From positions 1 to 25,923 of the forward strand of contig CAKUEV010000007.1 in NCBI GenBank assembly GCA_934646845.1: DNA of 25,923 bases, read 5' to 3'. The notes beneath the pieces were generated by a model, which ran no database searches, had not been told where the DNA came from, and saw only the letters and a list, made by a program, of their open reading frames with translations. A program made the translations under genes and the position numbers. Positions 22,079 through 25,923 of the stretch are shown here, one piece after another (position 1 is the first letter of the stretch; each line of letters opens with the position of its first letter). This DNA is from an uncultured Slackia sp. GTDB lineage: Bacteria > Actinomycetota > Coriobacteriia > Coriobacteriales > Eggerthellaceae.

Positions 22079-22521
22079 GTGAACCCTCCTTAAGGTTACC
22101 TAAGCGCTTACCTTGAACGTCGGCTTGAGCGCTTTTGCTCTCTCGCCTCCGTTCAGCTTGTGCTCATATTGTGCACCGCTCGTGGGGAAAAATCTAATTA
22201 ATAGAAATACCAAAACTGTTTTGAATTCATAAGCTTCGCCTATACATAGGTGCCAAAGTGGGTGCTTTTATGTGTGAGCAAAGGGAAATACTGCCTAAAA
22301 CAGGGGATAACTTTTTAAAAAAGAGGGGTAGAAATACCCACAAAATAGCGAAACTGTTGGGTATCGTTTTTTTAATTATAAGCGGAACTAGGGTAATTGA
22401 TAGCGATAGCTTATCGAAGTTGGAACTTTCGTTGCTTGACAAACAGGGAAGCTGTGGTACGCGTGCGCTCGTTCAAATTAATGGGAAGAATGAACGTTCA
22501 TGATTTTGCCGTGAATGAGCC
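22079..22521. promoter_or_regulatory. AT-rich regulatory region between dehydrogenase 3 and rimP
   Basis: No gene is supported, although an 81-codon plus-strand frame (22258-22503) exists without a ribosome binding site. On minus, CACAAT (22173-22168) is a possible -10 for dehydrogenase 3. A 13-base palindrome, CAAAAC-T-GTTTTG (22211-22223), is centred about 55 bases before the predicted transcript start, a position suited to an activator. AAGGTAAGCGCTTAGG on minus (22114-22099) repeats a motif found at 14386-14400. Base composition between 22190 and 22500 is much more AT-rich than the flanking genes. Confidence 0.45.
22317..22373. terminator. Overlapping terminator-like hairpins on both strands
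   Basis: On plus, ATACCCA (22334-22340) pairs with TGGGTAT (22358-22364) over a 17-base loop, followed by CG and seven Ts (22367-22373). The same TACCC can instead pair with GGGTA at 22326-22330 over a GAAA loop. On minus that second stem is followed by a six-T run (22322-22317). The two stems exclude each other. No gene needing a terminator here is known on either strand. Confidence 0.4.
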
Positions 22522-22551
22522 TTGCGTACCCGCAGGTTACTGTGTTATAAA
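22522..22551 (+). promoter_or_regulatory. Putative promoter of rimP-nusA-infB
   Basis: TTGCGT (22522-22527) and TATAAA (22546-22551) are 18 bases apart, and TGTG precedes the -10. They lie about 135 bases before the rimP start, leaving room for a leader. It is the best-looking promoter for the translation operon in this stretch. Confidence 0.5.
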
Positions 22552-22686
22552 AAGACCACGCACTCGGGCGTAGCCCTTGTGCATTACAACTTTTTCGTCA
22601 TTGTGAGAAAGTGGGGCCTGGTCCCGCTTTCTTTTTTGTATAGGGGAGTTTCGCCCTCGCGCGAAACCGTTCGAAAGGAGGCATCG

Positions 22687-23160
22687 ATGCTCACCGCCAA
22701 AGAGAAGAGCCTGCTTGCGGCTTTGGAACCGCGTGCGGCGTCTGAAGGCGTCGAGGTTGTGACCGTCGAAATCGTCGGCAGCCGCAAAGCCCCCACGATT
22801 CGCGTGTATCTCGATACCGCAAAGGGCATTTCGTTCGACGAGATCACGGCCGCCCAAGTGTGGGTGAACGAGATCATGGACGAGATCGATCCGTTCCCGG
22901 GCGCATACACCTTGGAGGTCAGCTCGCCCGGCATTGACCGTCCGCTGCGCACGCCCGAGCATTTCGAGCGTTTCGCCGGCGATGAGGCCTATGTGGTCAC
23001 GAATGGTCCCATTGAAGGCCGAAGCCGTTTTACGGGCACGCTCGCGGGCTTTAACGCCGAAACCGAATGCGTGTTGCTCGATGTCGATGGCGCGCGTTGC
23101 GACATTCCGCTTGCCGACATCAAGAAGGCGCATGTGAAAGGCGTCGTCGAATTCCGTTAA
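22687..23160 (+). CDS. rimP: Ribosome maturation factor RimP
   Basis: The 157-residue product matches RimP, which assists assembly of the 30S subunit. The typical N-terminal domain has VVTVEIVGSRKAPTIRVYLD, then the strongly conserved YTLEVSSPGIDRPLRTPEHFERFAG, and a C-terminal Sm-like domain (GTLAGFNAETECVLLDVDG...IPLADIKKAHV). I chose ATG 22687 because AAAGGAGG (22674-22681) is five bases upstream. A longer in-frame version from 22522 would be translated from promoter DNA. It heads the classic rimP-nusA-infB order, with 94 bases before nusA. Confidence 0.95.
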   Translation: MLTAKEKSLLAALEPRAASEGVEVVTVEIVGSRKAPTIRVYLDTAKGISFDEITAAQVWVNEIMDEIDPFPGAYTLEVSSPGIDRPLRTPEHFERFAGDEAYVVTNGPIEGRSRFTGTLAGFNAETECVLLDVDGARCDIPLADIKKAHVKGVVEFR

Positions 23161-23254
23161 TCGAACCTTTCTTTATAAAGAGTAGGTTGTCCCCCAATAC
23201 GAATTTGCACCGAGAGGGCGCATATGCGCCTTATTGAGAAGAGGAAGGAAGACA

Positions 23255-24460
23255 ATGGCATCCCAGCTTATGGAGGCCCTGCAGGCCTTGGCGCACGAGA
23301 AGAAGATCGACGAGTTCTATCTTATCGAGCGTCTTGAGGCATCGCTTGCCAAGAGCTACCAGAACATTCTTGACCTTGAGTGGGACGCTCGCGTCACCAT
23401 CGACCGCACTACGGGCAAGATTTATGTCTACGAGCTCGTTCCGGTTGGCGAGCCTGACGAGGAGACCGGCGAATACGCCGAGTTTGAAGAGCGCGACGTC
23501 ACTCCTGAAGGCGTGAGCCGCATCGCCGCTCAGAATGCAAAGGGAGTTATCGCCGCCATGGTTCGCGAAGCGGGCCGTCAGAGCATTTACGAAGAGTTCA
23601 GCGACCGCGTGGGCGACATTGTGACCGCCACCGTGCTTCAGGCTACGCCCGACTTCACCATCGTGAAGATTCGCGATGGCGTCGAGGCCGAGCTTCCGCA
23701 TTACGACCAGAAGCGCAACCCCAACGAGCGCAACGAGCGTCCGATGGGCGAGCACTATCGCCACAACCAGCGCATCAAAGTGCTCATCATCGATGTGCGC
23801 GATCCCAACTCCCTCGAGCCCCGTACCCGTGGCGAAGCGGCACGTCCCGCCATCGTCGTGTCCCGTACGCATCCCGACCTCATTCGTCGTCTTTTCGAGC
23901 TCGAAGTGCCCGAGATTTATGACGGCATGGTCGAAATCAAATCCATCGCCCGTGAGCCCGGCGCCCGCTCCAAAGTCGCCGTCGCAAGCCGTGAGCCTAA
24001 TCTCGACCCGGTTGGCGCGTGCGTTGGCCCCAAGGGCTCTCGCGTGCGCATGGTTGTCGAAGAGCTTCGCAACGAGCGCGTCGACGTCATTCAGTGGGAC
24101 GAAGATCCCGCGAAGTACGTCGCTCAGGCCTTGAGCCCTGCTCGCGTGAACCGCGTCATCATCGACGAGGATAAAAACTACGCCACCGTCATCGTCCCCG
24201 ACGATCAGCTCTCGCTCGCCATTGGCAAGGAGGGCCAGAATGCCCGCCTCGCCGCGCGCTTGACCGGCTGGCACATTGACATCAAATCGGCAAGCTTCAA
24301 CGCTTCTGCGCCCGTGCACGAAGAAAACCTCTTGCTCGACGAGGAAGAGGACGTTGAAGAGGGCGAATTCTGCGCATATGTCGCCGAAGACGGCACCCCT
24401 TGCCGCAACCATGCACGTCCTGGAAGCCGCTTCTGCGGCGTCCATGCCGACTGCGAATAG
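23255..24460 (+). CDS. nusA: Transcription factor NusA with C-terminal cysteine/histidine tail
   Basis: The 401-residue product is NusA, which binds RNA polymerase and controls pausing, termination and antitermination. The N-terminal polymerase-binding domain (MASQLMEALQALAHEKKIDEF onward) is followed by an S1 domain (about 130-200, VGDIVTATVLQATPDFTIVKI) and two KH domains (about 225-345). These include the DPVGACVGPKGSRVRMVVEEL and LAIGKEGQNARLAARLTGW loops. The last 25-30 residues are unusual for NusA: after an acidic stretch comes C-x8-C-x9-C-x2-H (FCAYVAEDGTPCRNHARPGSRFCGVHAD), a likely small zinc-binding knuckle. ATG 23255 is preceded by GAGGAAGGA at a good distance; TTG 23234 upstream is not needed. 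The ylxR gene usual between nusA and infB is missing here. Confidence 0.96.
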   Translation: MASQLMEALQALAHEKKIDEFYLIERLEASLAKSYQNILDLEWDARVTIDRTTGKIYVYELVPVGEPDEETGEYAEFEERDVTPEGVSRIAAQNAKGVIAAMVREAGRQSIYEEFSDRVGDIVTATVLQATPDFTIVKIRDGVEAELPHYDQKRNPNERNERPMGEHYRHNQRIKVLIIDVRDPNSLEPRTRGEAARPAIVVSRTHPDLIRRLFELEVPEIYDGMVEIKSIAREPGARSKVAVASREPNLDPVGACVGPKGSRVRMVVEELRNERVDVIQWDEDPAKYVAQALSPARVNRVIIDEDKNYATVIVPDDQLSLAIGKEGQNARLAARLTGWHIDIKSASFNASAPVHEENLLLDEEEDVEEGEFCAYVAEDGTPCRNHARPGSRFCGVHADCE

Positions 24461-24490
24461 CATCGCAGGAGAGGAGACTAGGAGAACCAT

Positions 24491-25923
24491 ATGGCCAGCA
24501 TGAGAGTTCATGAGTTGGCGAAGGAATTCGGCATGGACAGCAAGGTGCTGCTCTCTCGCATCCAAGATCTCAAGATCGCCGCGAAGAGCCACGCAAGCGT
24601 CCTTTCCGAGGCCAACGTAGAAAAAATCCGCGAGGCGCTCGCTCCCGAGCTCGGCGCCAAGGCAGCTGCGGGCATGGATGCCGAAGCAGCCGCCAAGGCT
24701 CAGGCCGAAAAGGCTGCCGCCGACGAGAAGAAGGCCGAAGAAGAGCGCGCGCGTCGTGCCGCCGTCGAGCGCGAGCGTGAGCTTCGCGCCGAGGAGCGCG
24801 CGCGTCGCGACCATAATTCCGCAGCAAAGGGCGAAGCTTCCGCTGCGGCTGCTTCCGCCAAGCAGACCAAGCGCCCGCCCGCGCCTGCGGTGAATTCGGG
24901 CCTTTCGAGCCTGGCTCGCCAAATCGAGGAGCAGAAGGCCGCCGCTGAGCATCGTCGCAAGAAGGCCGCGCAAGACGCGCGCGCCGCGAAACTCGCTGCC
25001 GAAGTCGCCAAGAAGAAGGCTGTTGCCGAGGCCTTGGCGAATCGTGGTGCGAAAAAGCCTGCCGCGAAACCCGCCGCTGAGCGTCGCCCGAAGCCCGCTC
25101 CGACCGCCGCGCCGCGTAAGTCTTCCTTTGACTCGCTGCTTTCGCAGATCGAGGCCGAGAAGAACCGTCTTACCGCCGAGAAGGCAGCCCGTCCGTCTCG
25201 CAACGGCAATGCCGCTGCGGGCAATAAGAAGAATGCCAAGGGCGCTGGCAAGCGCGGAGGCCACCATTTCGAGCCCGACGTTCCCGAGCTTTCCAACAAC
25301 GGCGAAGACCGTTATGCCCAGATGGCCGTTCAGGCCGAGAAGATGCAGCGCGACAAGGTGCTCGCCGAAGCGCGTGCCGCCGTTGCTGCCGCATCGAATA
25401 ACGAAGGCGAAGGCCGTCGTAAGAAGCGCAAGGAAAAGCGCGAGGCCGCTCAGCGCGAGCGCATTGCCCAGGAGGCAATGGAACGCGGTATCGATCCCAG
25501 CCTGATGCTCGACGAGAATGTCGTCGAGGTCATGCAGGGTTCCACCGTGGGCGAATTCGCCGACTTGCTCGGCGTTCCCTCGGGCGACGTGATCAAACGC
25601 CTGTTCCTGCTCGGCCAGGCCCTTACCGTCACCCAGACCATGAGCGACGAGCTCATCGAGCTCATCGCCGACGACATGGGCCGCAAGGTGCGCATCGTGT
25701 CTCCTGAAGAGGAATTCGCCGTCGTGTACAACGACAAGGAAGAAGACCTTAAGCCTCGTCCTCCCGTGGTTACCGTTATGGGCCACGTCGACCACGGCAA
25801 AACGTCGTTGCTCGACGCCATTCGCCACACCGGCGTCGCGTCGGGTGAGGCTGGCGGCATTACGCAGCATATCGGTGCTTCGGTCGTTGACATCAATGGT
25901 CGCCAGATTACCTTCATCGACAC
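24491..25923 (+). CDS. infB: Translation initiation factor IF-2 (3' end beyond window)
   Basis: The first 477 codons of IF-2 are present and the frame stays open to the window edge. The N-terminus [24 protein letters not shown] is the IF2-N domain. A long Ala/Lys/Glu/Arg-rich charged region (about 65-330) follows, as in other actinobacterial IF-2 proteins. A second IF2-N type domain comes next (about 350-400, [24 protein letters not shown]), and then the G domain begins: GHVDHGKT at residues 431-438 (G1) and GGITQHIGA (G2). The DTPGH motif (G3) is cut off by the window end. IF-2 places initiator tRNA on the ribosome in a GTP-dependent way. The start is ATG 24491, with AGGAG (24480-24484) six bases upstream and 30 bases after nusA, so the genes form one operon. 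Confidence 0.96.
   Translation, partial: MASMRVHELAKEFGMDSKVLLSRIQDLKIAAKSHASVLSEANVEKIREALAPELGAKAAAGMDAEAAAKAQAEKAAADEKKAEEERARRAAVERERELRAEERARRDHNSAAKGEASAAAASAKQTKRPPAPAVNSGLSSLARQIEEQKAAAEHRRKKAAQDARAAKLAAEVAKKKAVAEALANRGAKKPAAKPAAERRPKPAPTAAPRKSSFDSLLSQIEAEKNRLTAEKAARPSRNGNAAAGNKKNAKGAGKRGGHHFEPDVPELSNNGEDRYAQMAVQAEKMQRDKVLAEARAAVAAASNNEGEGRRKKRKEKREAAQRERIAQEAMERGIDPSLMLDENVVEVMQGSTVGEFADLLGVPSGDVIKRLFLLGQALTVTQTMSDELIELIADDMGRKVRIVSPEEEFAVVYNDKEEDLKPRPPVVTVMGHVDHGKTSLLDAIRHTGVASGEAGGITQHIGASVVDINGRQITFID

Noticed and set aside
22258..22503. An 81-codon plus-strand frame in the AT-rich spacer before rimP
   Set aside because: It has a GTG start without ribosome binding site and an internal terminator-type hairpin with T7. 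Its weakly hydrophobic stretch alone is not enough.
23231..25870. An 879-codon open frame on the minus strand opposite nusA and infB
   Set aside because: Same cause: it spans two certain plus-strand genes and their junction and has low-complexity composition.
1..25923. CRISPR arrays, insertion sequences, integrases, tRNA or rRNA genes
   Set aside because: No regularly spaced repeats, no transposase or integrase-like protein and no recognisable tRNA or rRNA sequence were seen on either strand.

Overview
The window reads as a moderately high-GC bacterial chromosome, most likely an anaerobic actinobacterium of the Coriobacteriia (Eggerthellaceae type). The reasons are the ileS-lspA-rluD and rimP-nusA-infB housekeeping order, the codon usage, and a block of anaerobic acyl-CoA genes of a kind common in that group. 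The assignment rests on gene content and style; no search was run.

Layout. Positions 1-8502 are mostly housekeeping: the 3' part of a membrane-anchored protein, an M18 aminopeptidase, a convergent DegV-family lipid-binding protein, isoleucyl-tRNA synthetase, signal peptidase II and an overlapping RluD-type pseudouridine synthase. Positions 8503-22500 hold an accessory acyl-CoA block. It contains a CaiD-like crotonase (-), a CaiA-like acyl-CoA dehydrogenase (+), an MFS carrier of the oxalate/formate type (+), a LysR regulator (-), a second acyl-CoA dehydrogenase (-), a second LysR regulator (+), an unrecognised 195-residue protein with a four-cysteine motif (-), a CaiC-like acyl-CoA ligase (-), a CaiB-like class III CoA-transferase (-) and a third acyl-CoA dehydrogenase closely related to the second (-). 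Positions 22501-25923 return to housekeeping: rimP, nusA (with an unusual cysteine/histidine tail) and the 5' two-fifths or so of infB, which runs off the window.

How the block may work: the MFS protein would exchange an organic acid. The ligase or CoA-transferase would make its CoA thioester, the crotonase would hydrate or dehydrate it, and one or more of the flavin dehydrogenases would reduce an enoyl-CoA (or oxidise an acyl-CoA). This is the logic of carnitine/crotonobetaine or aryl-acrylate respiration. No electron-transfer flavoprotein, Fix protein or betaine (BCCT) carrier lies in the window, so the electron partner is elsewhere and the substrate cannot be read from sequence. Five of the genes (crotonase, MFS, dehydrogenases 2 and 3, CoA-transferase) have codon choice like that of ileS and nusA, which suggests strong expression.

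Regulatory DNA is unusually rich here. Nearly every gene of the block has its own intrinsic terminator, including one pressed against the ribosome binding site of the ligase. A nested 85-bp inverted repeat made of GGTCGG units separates the crotonase from dehydrogenase 1. The MFS leader holds two overlapping, mutually exclusive hairpins. A 35-bp piece of that leader is found again between dehydrogenase 3 and the CoA-transferase.
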